A stretch of DNA of 64,000 bases from Collinsella sp. (GCA_019414645.1 DXLP01000008.1:4109-68108); one strand, 5' to 3'. Counted from the first letter of the stretch, positions 45,292 through 54,375 are shown. Translations and numbers: made by a program. The notes: generated by a model not told the origin, from the sequence alone.

Positions 45292-45667
45292 CAGATCTCC
45301 TTAGAACAAGGTCCTAGCGTCTTGCGGAGGTTTATGGTCACAGCAGAGACACCATGGTTCACCCAATATATCGATGGATAGATTATACCGTGCGGCTGAT
45401 ATGGCGACCAAGGGATGCTGCCGGCACGGCTGTGGGGTGCTAGTGACTTGCAGATTGCTGGCGACAGGCTACTAATAGCGGCATGGCTTTGCTGTTGGCT
45501 CACTCCGCCGCCCGCCTCACGGCGCCGGGGGTTTCTCGGCGCAGTGAGGCGGCATCGGTTGTTCTAGCTGTTCTGTGCCAATAGGTTGTTTACACCCGGG
45601 TAGTGAAAAATAGGGAGGGCTCCCACATGCTGTGAGTTGTCTAGACGAACAGCAGAGGAGCCCTCCC
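45292..45667. other. 376-base region without a gene
   Basis: Upstream sequence of the protease operon. A strong hairpin at 45512-45552 (ccgcctcac with gtgaggcgg, inner GGCGCCG/CGGCGC) and a second pairing gggagggctcc/ggagccctccc around 45611-45667, which encloses the ribosome site of the transposase remnant, are the only features. The left end of the IS probably lies here but its inverted repeat was not placed. Confidence 0.6.
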
Positions 45668-45937
45668 ATGGAGCAACATCCTAACGCAAGGCTCACCCCG
45701 AGGGGGCGCGAGACGCTCGTCTCGCGCATAGAGTCCGGCCTCGGCGTCGCCGAGACCGCGCGTCAGATGGGCGTCAGCCGCCAGACGGCGAGCAAGTGGC
45801 TGCGCCGCAGCAGGTCCGGAGAGCCCATGTCCGACCGCAGTAGCCGCCCGCGCAGGCTCGCGAGGTCCACGCCGCGCGAGATCGAGAACCGGGTCCGCGA
45901 GGCGCGCTCGTCACTGCCGCTCGCCCCGCCCGGGCTG
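45668..45937 (+). pseudogene. IS481-type transposase, N-terminal remnant
   Basis: ATG 45668 after GAGGAGCCCTCCC opens a frame whose first 80 residues (ARLTPRGRETLVSRIESG, then VAETARQMGVSRQTASKWLRR) are the helix-turn-helix and linker of an IS481-like transposase. After ESRVREAR-type sequence (near 45910) the family similarity stops and the frame runs, by chance, antisense through the high-GC PadR operon. The DDE catalytic domain is missing. Confidence 0.75.
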
Positions 45938-45955
45938 GCGCCGGGCGCGCTATGC

Positions 45956-46237
45956 TTAGGGAGCGGTGGGCGCCTCCGGAGCAGCAGGGGACTCGGACGC
46001 GGTGATGCCGGAGGTGTCGACCTCGCCGATTCCGGCGAGCTGCTCGATGAGGGGGAGGCCCATCGGGTCGTCCACCTCGACGCCGCCGAGCACGATGGTG
46101 CTGTCGCGCGTGTCGATTTGGGTTGTGAACACGGCCGGGTCGAAGCCCGAAGCGATAAAGCCAATGCCCGCGAGGACAACACCCGCGGCAACGAGCCCGC
46201 CCGCCACGGCGAGGTAGATCTTCTTCGCGCTGGTCAT
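45956..46237 (-). CDS. Small membrane-anchored protein of the PadR/DUF1700 operon
   Basis: 93 residues, ATG 46237 after AAAGGAG. One membrane helix near the N-terminus (IYLAVAGGLVAAGVVLAGIGFIASG) is followed by a soluble acidic-proline tail (ESPAAPEAPTAP). The end of the gene abuts the transposase remnant, so the C-terminus may have been shortened or altered by the insertion. No family is recognised; it probably belongs to the DUF4097/DUF1700 neighbourhood type. Confidence 0.72.
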   Translation of the reverse strand: MTSAKKIYLAVAGGLVAAGVVLAGIGFIASGFDPAVFTTQIDTRDSTIVLGGVEVDDPMGLPLIEQLAGIGEVDTSGITASESPAAPEAPTAP

Positions 46238-46252
46238 GGTACTCACTCCTTT

Positions 46253-46876
46253 CTACGCCGCGAGATGCGCGGCAGCGCCGCCCTTCTCGCCCTTACCCTT
46301 CCAGAAGGGCGAGGCGGCCTTCCTCGCCCAGAGCGCCGAGAGGCGCGCAATTTGTTTTGCGGCGGCCCAAGCGCCAGCACCAACGAAGAGCGCCACGCCG
46401 ACGAGGCCGAGCCCCACGCCCGCCGAGGCGAGGGCGTACGGGAAGTGGCCGATGGTGACGCCGCTTACGGCAAACAGGAGCTCAACTACGCCCACGCCCC
46501 CGAGTGCCGCCGCGACGATCCACACGCAGAGCGCCAGCACCCAGATGCAGATATAGACCGTGACGACCACGGCGGCGAAGGCGGCGAGCAGCGGCACCCA
46601 CACCGGGGAGCCCACGATGGTCAGCACCCACAGCAGCGCGGTGCTGCGCTGGCGCGTCCTCGCGATCGCGCGCGGCACGGCGGGCAGGTCGTCGAGCGTG
46701 GCCTCCGCCACCTCGCCGGGCGTGCCCATGGCGGCCACGGCCTCCTCCTCGCTCATACCGTCCTCCATGCGATCGGCGATGGCCTCCGCATAGAACGCCT
46801 TGGTCTCCTCCACCTGCTCGGCCGGCAGGCAGGCGAGCAGCTCGCCCAACCGGCCCAGAAACTCATCACGCGTCAT
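46253..46876 (-). CDS. DUF1700-family membrane protein (HAAS domain)
   Basis: 207 residues. The N-terminal helical domain MTRDEFLGRLGELLACLPAE, then EAVAAMGTPGEVAEATL is the HAAS/DUF1700 signature. Four hydrophobic segments follow. Such proteins are encoded with PadR regulators and are thought to act with them in envelope-stress signalling. The gene has extreme G/C at third positions, visibly higher than its neighbours. It overlaps padR by 11 bases. Confidence 0.86.
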   Translation of the reverse strand: MTRDEFLGRLGELLACLPAEQVEETKAFYAEAIADRMEDGMSEEEAVAAMGTPGEVAEATLDDLPAVPRAIARTRQRSTALLWVLTIVGSPVWVPLLAAFAAVVVTVYICIWVLALCVWIVAAALGGVGVVELLFAVSGVTIGHFPYALASAGVGLGLVGVALFVGAGAWAAAKQIARLSALWARKAASPFWKGKGEKGGAAAHLAA

Positions 46877-47183
46877 GGTGCGCCCCCTCAACGTATGCGT
46901 AAATCTCCCGTACGGACGGCCACTCGGCCAGGAACTCCTCGATGCGCGCTCGCCCGTCGTCCGTGATGCGGTAGTACCGGCGCAGCCGCCCGTTGTGCTC
47001 GGCGGAGCGCGCCGTGATGCACCCGGCCTTCTCCAGGCGCTTGAGCAGCGGGTAGAGCGTCGACTCCGTGAGCCCCATGCTCGCCGGTACGTCCTTCACG
47101 ATCTGGTAGCCGTAGGACTCCTCGCCGGAGACGGCCGCGAGCACGCAGGCCTCCAGGAAGCCGCGCTTCATCTGTGCCTCCAT
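46866..47183 (-). CDS. PadR-family transcriptional regulator
   Basis: 105 residues. MKRGFLEACVLAAVSGEESYGYQIV and ESTLYPLLKRLEKAGCI are the PadR winged-helix hallmarks. ATG 47183 follows GAGAGGAGG; a longer in-frame extension lacks a ribosome site. It heads a three-gene operon (PadR, DUF1700, small membrane protein) and a palindrome directly upstream suggests autoregulation. Confidence 0.88.
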   Translation of the reverse strand: MEAQMKRGFLEACVLAAVSGEESYGYQIVKDVPASMGLTESTLYPLLKRLEKAGCITARSAEHNGRLRRYYRITDDGRARIEEFLAEWPSVREIYAYVEGAHHDA

Positions 47184-47203
47184 CCGCACACCTCCTCTCG
47201 TCA

Positions 47204-47226
47204 TATACTGTGCTATACACACTATA
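47204..47226 (-). promoter_or_regulatory. Likely PadR operator
   Basis: tatactgtg (47204-47212) and cacactata (47218-47226) form a 9-5-9 inverted repeat with one mismatch, 20 bases before the padR start. TATAGT/TATAGC on the minus strand within it could be the -10. The layout fits autorepression. Confidence 0.6.
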
Positions 47227-47840
47227 CGATGCAAGGTATTAGACGTCAACTCTCATCGCGAAGGTTCTCCGGCCCCTGCGCGCTGCGAACGTGATGTCGC
47301 GGGACGGTTGGCATTATGCATGAAACGTCAAGTAACGCTCTTTTGATCCACTTCCACTCGGCCCCATATGCCTTGCACAACGCCCCCTTCGACCTCGGAA
47401 TCAAGAGAGCCGCTAGGCTGGACATGCCGGACGGTAAGGTCCTGGACGCCATGGTGGACTTCTCCGATGCCATGGGGGTCATGGGTCTACGCCGATGGAG
47501 GCCCACACACGCGGCAGGGCTCGCCCGTCACCGCTGGTCGCCGGACGGTCCCCATGCCTCGCTCGCCAACGCGCAGGCGACAGCAGCAGTCCAGCGCTGG
47601 GCTGGAGACGCCGGAATGCCCAGAAGATGCGTTTCCCATCGCTGCGACAGAGCTTTTTGTAGGGGCGGCAATTTTTCCTAATGTCGAGGACAGCTAGGCT
47701 TCAGTAGCCACCTTGGGAGCATCGCCAATGGGCTCTTCCTTTATACGTTCGGCATAATCGTAGGCGATACCCACAAATTCCAGTCCCGAGCAACAGGAGT
47801 ACAATTGCTGCTATTGTTGCCAGCTGTTGGGAGATGGAAG
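47227..47840. other. 614-base region without a supported gene
   Basis: Several overlapping open frames (for example 47316-47681 plus strand) have neither a ribosome site nor recognisable motifs. It may hold decayed sequence from the accessory segment. A short minus-strand frame at 47694-47804 is listed separately. Confidence 0.5.
47694..47804 (-). other. Short frame of coding-like character, possibly a gene tail
   Basis: From an in-frame TAG at 47811 to a stop at 47694-47696 the minus strand encodes LYSCCSGLEFVGIAYDYAER and then KEEPIGDAPKVATEA. The codon pattern looks coding, but the only start would be TTG and no ribosome site is clear. It may be the 3' end of a gene removed by rearrangement. 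Low certainty. Confidence 0.25.
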
Positions 47841-48845
47841 ATGGACTGCGATGGCTACCCATGCGTTCCCATGCCGTTGATGTGCACCGCTTTTGTGCCA
47901 GGGCAGATCGACGCTGCGGTTGCAGGCATTTCCGACCCCGATTCACGCACCATCGCCACGGCAGAAGCGCTGTACTTTCGCGGACAGGCCACGCTCGCCG
48001 CCGAGACAGCACGCCCCTATCTTGACGCCACCGACCCCGCACTGCGCTATTCCGCATGCTTTATCTGCGGATATGCCAGTCTGTCGCTCAACCGTATCGC
48101 CGATGCCCGCCGTTGCCTTGCGGGCATCCTCGATACGCCACCTGACGATGAATCGCCTGCCGTCCACGCCATGCATATCCTGTTCGCCTCTGCCGCGAGC
48201 GTCCTGCTGCACTTGCCTTCCCCGTATTCCGCCGAAGAGTTTTATCCGCTTGCGGCGCATCTGCCCGAAGGCCTGCGCCTGTTCGCCAGCTACGTGATGG
48301 CGCACGCCTTGTATCTGCGCGGCGAATACGGCCGCAGCCTGGGCATGGTGGAAAATGCCCTGATCATGAAACAGGGAAGCTATCCCATCTCGGAACTGTT
48401 CCTGCACCTGGCGGCTTCCATGGCATGCATGAGCCTCAAGGACATCGACGCCGCAAAGGCACATTTCGGAGCCGCTTGGGACATTGCGCGCCCCGACGGC
48501 CTTATCGAGCTCATTGGCGAGCACCACGGCCTTTTGCAGGGGCTTATCGAGGCATGCTTAAAATCGCAATATCCCGACGATTTCGCTCGCATCATCGAGA
48601 TTACGTATCGATTCAGCTACGGCTGGCGGCGCATCCACAACCCCGATTCGGGTGAGGACGTGGCCGACGATTTAACGACCACGGAGTTCACCATGGCCAT
48701 GCTCGCCTGCCGCGGTTGGACCAACGCCGAAATCGCACGCCACATGGGAGTATCGCCGGGCACCGTTAAAAACCGCCTATCAGGAGTGTATGCCAAGCTT
48801 GGTATCGGAACTCGCGCCGAGCTGATTGCCCACATGTTGCGCTAG
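47841..48845 (+). CDS. LuxR-type regulator with helical repeat domain
   Basis: 334 residues. The C-terminus (about 270-334) is a LuxR helix-turn-helix (FTMAMLACRGWTNAEIARHM, then VSPGTVKNRLSGVYAKLGI). The preceding 250 residues are alpha-helical with TPR-like periodicity (YFRGQATLAAETARPYL, LYLRGEYGRSLGMVENAL). There is no receiver or LAL ATPase. ATG 47841 has GGGAGATGG upstream; earlier in-frame starts are possible. The large surface protein 158 bases downstream is the likely target (inference). Confidence 0.83.
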   Translation: MDCDGYPCVPMPLMCTAFVPGQIDAAVAGISDPDSRTIATAEALYFRGQATLAAETARPYLDATDPALRYSACFICGYASLSLNRIADARRCLAGILDTPPDDESPAVHAMHILFASAASVLLHLPSPYSAEEFYPLAAHLPEGLRLFASYVMAHALYLRGEYGRSLGMVENALIMKQGSYPISELFLHLAASMACMSLKDIDAAKAHFGAAWDIARPDGLIELIGEHHGLLQGLIEACLKSQYPDDFARIIEITYRFSYGWRRIHNPDSGEDVADDLTTTEFTMAMLACRGWTNAEIARHMGVSPGTVKNRLSGVYAKLGIGTRAELIAHMLR

Positions 48846-48866
48846 CGGCCAGACTGCCCGGCGTAT

Positions 48867-48896
48867 CGAAAGCGCTCCGGGGGCCTGACGCTTTCG
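48867..48896 (+). terminator. Stem-loop after the LuxR gene
   Basis: cgaaagcg (48867-48874) pairs exactly with 48889-48896 around a 14-base loop. It may end the luxR transcript but has no T run, so readthrough into the surface protein is possible. Confidence 0.45.
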
Positions 48897-49002
48897 CGCA
48901 CTCAAATTGGACGTTTTGACCCTTGAACGGCACTACCGCCACGGGGCGACTTCTCGCAAAATTGGATTATTTCCACCGATACCTGCGGGATGGGAGCCAA
49001 AG

Positions 49003-52000
49003 ATGCTTGATCGCCGTTCGTTACTTGTTGCCGGAGCGTCCTCGCTGGCGAGCATTATGTTGCCGCGCGTGCCGGGAAGCGCAAACGCCTTCATACTGCC
49101 GTTCGCTCCCACCGAGGCATACGCCGATGAAGATGATCCCTTCAAGGTCTTGGTGCTCTCGCGCACCATGTTTGGTGTGGTCGTAGTCGACGTCGCCAAC
49201 AAGAATACGCCCATCACGGGTGCCCAGGTCACGCTCACATCGCGCTATGCCGCAGGCAAGCAGCTCACCGCCACGACCGATGACGAAGGCACGGCCATCT
49301 TTGAGGTCGCCCCTCTTTCAGAAGGCTACGTGGACGAGGCAACGCTTCTCGACGCGTACGACTTTAACGGCGGCATCTCCATTAGCATGGCAGGCTACCG
49401 CGATGTCGAGATTCCCCTTGCGCGTATCCAGGGCGGCACCGCTATTACCGCTCCCACGCGTCCGCTTTCCGACGGCGAGCCGTACTTCCGCCAGCTCACA
49501 TTCGACGAATGGGACATCCAGTACGCCGACGCCACGTTTATGGCAATGCCAGCGGACGAAGCAGCAAACGATCAGCCCGACACGCACGCTTTTACCGTGC
49601 AGGCCCATCTGCCGCAGGGCGGGCAGGCAACGTTGCATATCAATAAAGTGATGCCCGCTGCGGGCAGCTCATCCGAAACCGCCACGCAGATTGGCCAAGT
49701 CAAGGCCAGCGCATCGGGCGCGGATAATCTGGCGACGTTCACGCTCGAAGACAAGTTCCTCGACGCGGCATCGAGCCTTCTGGAAGAAGGATGCAAGCTG
49801 CGCTTTGTCCTCGACTACCAGGGCAAAACCTACACACTCTCCTCCCCCATGGCCGTTGTCACTGCGCCGGCGGCAAAGGCGGAATCCGGATCGACCACTA
49901 TCGTCCCCACCACCATGGACCAAGAGGTCACTCCGTTTGATTTCCCCGCATCGTTTCCCGGCATCGGCGGCAATAAGTTCACGTGTTGGATGCCCACATT
50001 TCCGATCCTCTTCGATTTCTCGTTTGCTGGATATGTGCTGTTTGGCGGAGGATACAAACCAGCCAGCTATATGAACGATTCGGGCAACCCTGATCCGGAA
50101 TACTGGAAGAAATCGCCGCGTGAGTCGGGCGCCAAACAGGCAAACCGCTACCTCGACGAGATGGAGGGGAAGTGGAATCAGTACAAGAGGATGAGTGCCG
50201 GTTCGGGCACCGATCCAAGAAACACCAAGCTCCTTCGCCACCATTGCACGCCGCTGTTCACGATGGATATCGCCACACAGCTGTACGGCTCGCTCGCCTA
50301 CGATTGGGTGGGCAAAACCTGGGGTAACAACAACGACCCCGCATACGGCAATATTAAGGCCCTCTTCCAGGTAAGAACCGACCTCAATTGGACCGAGCAG
50401 TTTACTCTAGGACCGGTGCCATTTTTCCTAAACGTCAACCCCTGGGTGCTGGCAAAACTGGCGCTCGCCGTGGGTGCCCACACGCACGGCAGCGGCGCGG
50501 CGTTTTTTAAAAACATTTCGCTCGACTATTCAAACACGTCGGGCTCGTTCACCATCCAGATCGGGCTTGCCGTCACCTTTGGCGCCGGCGTTGCAGGCGT
50601 CGCTTCGTCTGCCGTGCGCGGCGCTGCATCCCTCACGCTGTTCATTGGGTACGAGAAGGCAGATGGACACCAGCTTCCGCGACTGCGCGTAGGTGCAGAC
50701 GTCGATGTCGATGTGATGCTCCAGTTCGTAATGTTCAAGTGGACCACCAAGGCTTGGTCGGGGTCGTGGCCCACACTCATCGATTCGTGGAATATGTCGG
50801 TGAACAATGGCGACCAGTATGTGCTCCAGCGCTCTGAGCTCGCATTGGGTGGAGATACGCCTTATACGCTGGATGCCTGCTTCGGCTCGGCCGGCAACAT
50901 TGAGGCGGGCGGCGTGCCGCAATTTATCGCATCGGCCACCATCGTCACCAACGCCGAACTGCTCGCACGCGCCGAGGTTAAGGCCACTGCCGTAAACGCC
51001 GCGCCCGTCGTGCGCGATTGGGACCGGGCGGTCACGCGCATTGAGCTCGAGGCGGATGCAGAAAGCGACGACACGGGACAGATCGAGCATTTCGTCCATG
51101 CACTGATAGAGAACGACGAAAACGCCGCGCCGATGTATGAGTACACCTATATCGGTCAGGCAACAAACGCCGTTGCGGACCCGAACGCCAATTCTGCCAG
51201 CGTGTCGGAGGACGAGCGTGGCGGCATCAAGCCCTCGCGCGACAACGTGCTGTTTTCCGGCGTGCTCAGCGAAGCCCACATGAAGCTAACGATGATTGCC
51301 GGCGTAGAATGCCTGTTCCGTATCGCCTCGGTGCGCTACGGCGACAATGGCCGCTCGCGCCTGGTGGTGCACACAAAGGCAAACGGCACGTGGTCCGCTC
51401 CCACGCCCGTGGACTTTCCCCTTGGGTTTGGCGAGGGCGACGTGGAGCGCGACGGCATATTCGATTACGACTTCGACGTGGTGGAATATACGGACGGAAG
51501 AGGAAACCAGGACGCCTACGTGCTGCTGGTCTCGGGCGAGCGCCCCGCCGGCGACAACACCCTTTTCGATACGGCAAGCACAGCCGGCATACTGTCCGTT
51601 GTGCGCCTGCGCATAAGTAATGACGAGATCCGCGTGGTGTCGCATACGTCATGGCGCAGCATCTCGCGCGGCCGCCTGCAAGAGGATGGCTACCATTGCC
51701 TGCAGTGCCCGCGCATCACGGTAGGCAAGACGCTGGTCGACGGGCGCCTGTCGGGTGCCTACCTCCACCGCCGCGGAACCACCGCAGAGAAGGCGCTCGG
51801 CAGCGAGGCCGAGGTTGCGCTGGAATGCTTTACCCTGTGGTCGGATGATTTGGGCGACAGCCTGACGTTCCGCCAAGTTCTTCGCTTTCCGCAAGCACCG
51901 TCGAGTATCGAGCTGAGCGAGCCCGAGAATATCAACGGCAAAATGGTGGTGCCCGTTGCGTACGAGACCGCAGACGGTTGCGGCTGCGCATCGTACGCCG

Positions 52001-53370
52001 TGATCGGCCAGTCCATTGCGGGCTGGGGCGTTATGCCACCAGACGCCACGGTGCCCCATGCGGTGCCGTGGCCACAACATTCGGGCTTTTTGGCCACCGT
52101 CAACGAGCAGCTGCAGCATATTACTTGGACGCGAGGCGCATCGGCATTTGCAACGCAGCCCGTGGGTGCCGCAGGCTGTGGCCCGGCATCGTTTAGCGTA
52201 AGCAACAACGGCAGGTGCGCGCTCTATGTAGAGAACACCGATGGCAAGGTGGGGCAAACCTACGACGAAGAAGGCAACCCGGTAGCAGTAATGGGCAAGC
52301 ACTTCCGCATCTTCGCCAGCACCTTGGCAGGCGATCTGTTCACGGAGCCGTTCGTGATGTGCGAGCTGGACCATCCCGTCGATCAGATAACGACATTTTT
52401 GACGTCGGGAGGCATGCTCTCCGCGCTCGCCACGCACATTGTGAGCGCGGAGAAGAGCGAGGCAGAGCTGCACGGCATCGAAGTGCCTCTGGTGGCGTGT
52501 GCCACTCCGACGGGCGCGGTCGCTACCTCGGGCGCGGTGGTGCCCGGAGCAGCAGGCGAATCCTTCATGGTCACGGTGCGAAACGACGGCAACACTTTGC
52601 TGACTGCCGGCACAATCGATCTGTACCGAGAGGGCTCCAGCCAGCCGTTCTCCAGCGCATCCATCGGATTCGGAGCGAACGCACGCATGGCTTCGATCTA
52701 CGATCCAGAGCTTGCCGAAGACGCTTCGGCCAACGACATGGCACACGTAAAGTACGCGCTCGAGACGCTGGGCGCACGTTTTGCAACGCACCCGCTGGTA
52801 GCCGACAACGGCAACGCCGTGCTGGCACCGGGTTGCACGGCACAGTTCCGCATGAGCTTCGCCATCCCCGAGAGCTGGAGCGACGAAGTGGGCAAACGCG
52901 TCACGCTGTATGCGAAGGCGCGTAATCTGGTGGCGCTCGATCCCGTAACGCTCGAGGAGATCCGACCGGGCGCAAACTCGGCGCTGAGTGCCGTTCTGCA
53001 CGAGCTTCATGTGCCCGACGCGGCATGCGAACGCTCAGAAGTTCAGGTCGGCGTATGCGACAGCGCGGATACGACAGGACTTCACGACGCCCCGATGACA
53101 GCAGACGGCGATGGTAGCTCGAGTGGCGGCGGTACTGACGAGGGCGGCGGCTCCGGCGGAAGCAGCTCCGGCAGTGGCAAGGACCACGGCAATAACAAGC
53201 GCTCCGGAAAAGCGGGCGCGCTTGCGGGCACGGGCGACAGCAACGTCCCCCTAACCGCAGCCGCAGCAGCGCTCGCCGCAGTTGGTGCCGGCCTTGTCGC
53301 CTACAGCGCCCGCCGCACGGCGCTCGAAAAAGACACCGCCAATGAGGACAATTCGGATAGGCCTCGCTAG
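49003..53370 (+). CDS. Large cell-surface protein with LAGTG sorting signal
   Basis: 1455 residues. Signal peptide with a twin-arginine-like start (MLDRRSLLVAGASSLASIML) and likely cleavage after GSANA. An early beta domain resembles a carboxypeptidase regulatory-like fold (NTPITGAQVTLTSRYAAG). The middle and C-terminal parts look all-beta. At about 1385-1405 there is a Ser/Gly-rich linker, then LAGTGD (1407), a hydrophobic stretch and a basic start of tail (ARRTALEK). LAGTG is a noncanonical LPxTG signal common in Coriobacteriia. ATG 49003 follows GGGAG; a TTG at 48907 lacks a ribosome site. The function of the extracellular part is unknown. Confidence 0.85.
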   Translation: MLDRRSLLVAGASSLASIMLPRVPGSANAFILPFAPTEAYADEDDPFKVLVLSRTMFGVVVVDVANKNTPITGAQVTLTSRYAAGKQLTATTDDEGTAIFEVAPLSEGYVDEATLLDAYDFNGGISISMAGYRDVEIPLARIQGGTAITAPTRPLSDGEPYFRQLTFDEWDIQYADATFMAMPADEAANDQPDTHAFTVQAHLPQGGQATLHINKVMPAAGSSSETATQIGQVKASASGADNLATFTLEDKFLDAASSLLEEGCKLRFVLDYQGKTYTLSSPMAVVTAPAAKAESGSTTIVPTTMDQEVTPFDFPASFPGIGGNKFTCWMPTFPILFDFSFAGYVLFGGGYKPASYMNDSGNPDPEYWKKSPRESGAKQANRYLDEMEGKWNQYKRMSAGSGTDPRNTKLLRHHCTPLFTMDIATQLYGSLAYDWVGKTWGNNNDPAYGNIKALFQVRTDLNWTEQFTLGPVPFFLNVNPWVLAKLALAVGAHTHGSGAAFFKNISLDYSNTSGSFTIQIGLAVTFGAGVAGVASSAVRGAASLTLFIGYEKADGHQLPRLRVGADVDVDVMLQFVMFKWTTKAWSGSWPTLIDSWNMSVNNGDQYVLQRSELALGGDTPYTLDACFGSAGNIEAGGVPQFIASATIVTNAELLARAEVKATAVNAAPVVRDWDRAVTRIELEADAESDDTGQIEHFVHALIENDENAAPMYEYTYIGQATNAVADPNANSASVSEDERGGIKPSRDNVLFSGVLSEAHMKLTMIAGVECLFRIASVRYGDNGRSRLVVHTKANGTWSAPTPVDFPLGFGEGDVERDGIFDYDFDVVEYTDGRGNQDAYVLLVSGERPAGDNTLFDTASTAGILSVVRLRISNDEIRVVSHTSWRSISRGRLQEDGYHCLQCPRITVGKTLVDGRLSGAYLHRRGTTAEKALGSEAEVALECFTLWSDDLGDSLTFRQVLRFPQAPSSIELSEPENINGKMVVPVAYETADGCGCASYAVIGQSIAGWGVMPPDATVPHAVPWPQHSGFLATVNEQLQHITWTRGASAFATQPVGAAGCGPASFSVSNNGRCALYVENTDGKVGQTYDEEGNPVAVMGKHFRIFASTLAGDLFTEPFVMCELDHPVDQITTFLTSGGMLSALATHIVSAEKSEAELHGIEVPLVACATPTGAVATSGAVVPGAAGESFMVTVRNDGNTLLTAGTIDLYREGSSQPFSSASIGFGANARMASIYDPELAEDASANDMAHVKYALETLGARFATHPLVADNGNAVLAPGCTAQFRMSFAIPESWSDEVGKRVTLYAKARNLVALDPVTLEEIRPGANSALSAVLHELHVPDAACERSEVQVGVCDSADTTGLHDAPMTADGDGSSSGGGTDEGGGSGGSSSGSGKDHGNNKRSGKAGALAGTGDSNVPLTAAAAALAAVGAGLVAYSARRTALEKDTANEDNSDRPR

Positions 53371-53420
53371 CTCCTAGTTACTTTTGTGAGAGGCGCCGAC
53401 TCGGCTCATCGAACATCAAA

Positions 53421-53454
53421 ATGGGCTGGTTCTGAATACCCAGAGCCAGCCCAT
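53421..53454. terminator. Bidirectional terminator
   Basis: atgggctggttctg (53421-53434) pairs with 53441-53454 at 13 of 14. It lies between the convergent surface protein and DUF membrane-protein genes, with A-rich sequence before it, and can serve both. Confidence 0.75.
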
Positions 53455-53460
53455 TGCGCA

Positions 53461-54045
53461 TTAAATGTCGTCTGAGGAGTCGAGTTCTGCCTCGAGCTTG
53501 GCACGGCGTCTTTTCGCCGTGAAAAACGTTGCGCACAGGACAGCAAACGTGGCCGCGAAAATCGTCGCACCGCAGAACACGCCCGTGACCAGGTTCGCCA
53601 ACCAAAAGACGCTTTCGAGCGGTACGATCTGCGCCTCAGCGATACAGCGCATTGCGGCAATAACAAGCGCGAACGCGGCGCCGCTAAGACCGCTGACAAG
53701 CAGGAAATATCCAACAGGAAGATGCTCGGTTTGCCCAAAACGATTGGTATCGACATAGCCCTTCCGCGTTTGCAGTCCTGCGCAAATCAACATCACGAGA
53801 ACGAGCCACAAATACATGGCTGCCTCGAACGGCGTTGCAAAGCCATGCGGCATTTCACTAGCGTCGCTGTGAACCCACGTAACCTGTCGAGCTATAAACT
53901 GGTAGAAAAAGATCATCAACATGCCAAACGAAAGCAGCACGAAGCCAATCTTGTAGATCTTCGCGTTCTCAGCCTCCAGGCGTTCATCCTTTGGGCCGGC
54001 ATATTCACGCCACTTTTGCACGAGTTTTAAATCTTCAAATTTCAT
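53461..54045 (-). CDS. Four-helix membrane protein paired with an XRE regulator
   Basis: 194 residues. A charged N-terminus (MKFEDLKLVQKWREYAGPKDER) is followed by four hydrophobic segments (about 33-52, 77-95, 112-132, 150-175) and a basic-acidic tail. The family looks like DUF6773-type proteins always found beside a small XRE gene. ATG 54045 follows TTAGGAG. Nine bases separate it from the regulator. Function unknown. Confidence 0.78.
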   Translation of the reverse strand: MKFEDLKLVQKWREYAGPKDERLEAENAKIYKIGFVLLSFGMLMIFFYQFIARQVTWVHSDASEMPHGFATPFEAAMYLWLVLVMLICAGLQTRKGYVDTNRFGQTEHLPVGYFLLVSGLSGAAFALVIAAMRCIAEAQIVPLESVFWLANLVTGVFCGATIFAATFAVLCATFFTAKRRRAKLEAELDSSDDI

Positions 54046-54054
54046 AGCGAACTC

Positions 54055-54285
54055 CTAAAGAGCGTCAGGGTCGACGTTGTTCTCGTCTTCCCAAAACAAG
54101 TCGTTCAACGTAACGCGTAGCGCTTTACAGATTGCCACGCACAAATTGAGCGTGGGGTTGTAGCCGCCCGCCTCGATAAGGCCGATGGTTTGGCGCGTAA
54201 CGCCCACGGCTTGGGCTAAGTCAGCTTGCGAAAGGCCAGCCGCCGCGCGTGCCGCCTTCATGCGTAGGTTCTTTTTGCCCGGCAT
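54055..54285 (-). CDS. Small XRE-family repressor
   Basis: 76 residues forming a single helix-turn-helix domain (LRMKAARAAAGLSQADLAQAVGV, then RQTIGLIEAGGYNP), closely like the YgzD/SinR-like short regulators that begin operons with a membrane protein. ATG 54285 follows AAAGGAACTCC. Its promoter overlaps repeated ATATCTGTCAT sites, consistent with autorepression. Confidence 0.87.
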   Translation of the reverse strand: MPGKKNLRMKAARAAAGLSQADLAQAVGVTRQTIGLIEAGGYNPTLNLCVAICKALRVTLNDLFWEDENNVDPDAL

Positions 54286-54325
54286 GGAGTTCCTTTCGTA
54301 AATGTGGACAGATATCCGTTGCAAC

Positions 54326-54375
54326 ATGACAGAAATATATTGCATCCTTCACAAGATGTCAACTATATCTGTCAT
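54326..54375 (-). promoter_or_regulatory. Consensus promoter with flanking operator half-sites
   Basis: On the minus strand TTGACA (54362-54357) and TATATT (54339-54334) are exactly 17 bases apart, a near-ideal sigma-70 promoter. ATGACAGAAATATA (54326-54339) and TATATCTGTCAT (54364-54375) form an inverted pair around it. The XRE repressor gene starts 41 bases downstream. Confidence 0.8.

Noticed and set aside
45632..46966. A 444-codon plus-strand frame that begins as a transposase
   Set aside because: Only the first 80 or so residues are transposase-like. The rest is antisense to the PadR operon, so I annotate only the remnant.
47316..47681. A possible 121-residue plus-strand protein
   Set aside because: No ribosome site, no motif, and two other frames overlap it equally; kept only as an unexplained gap.
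51649..53010. A 453-codon minus-strand open frame inside the surface protein gene
   Set aside because: Antisense to a gene with a clear start, signal peptide and sorting signal; Arg/Ala/Cys-rich composition is that of a shadow frame.
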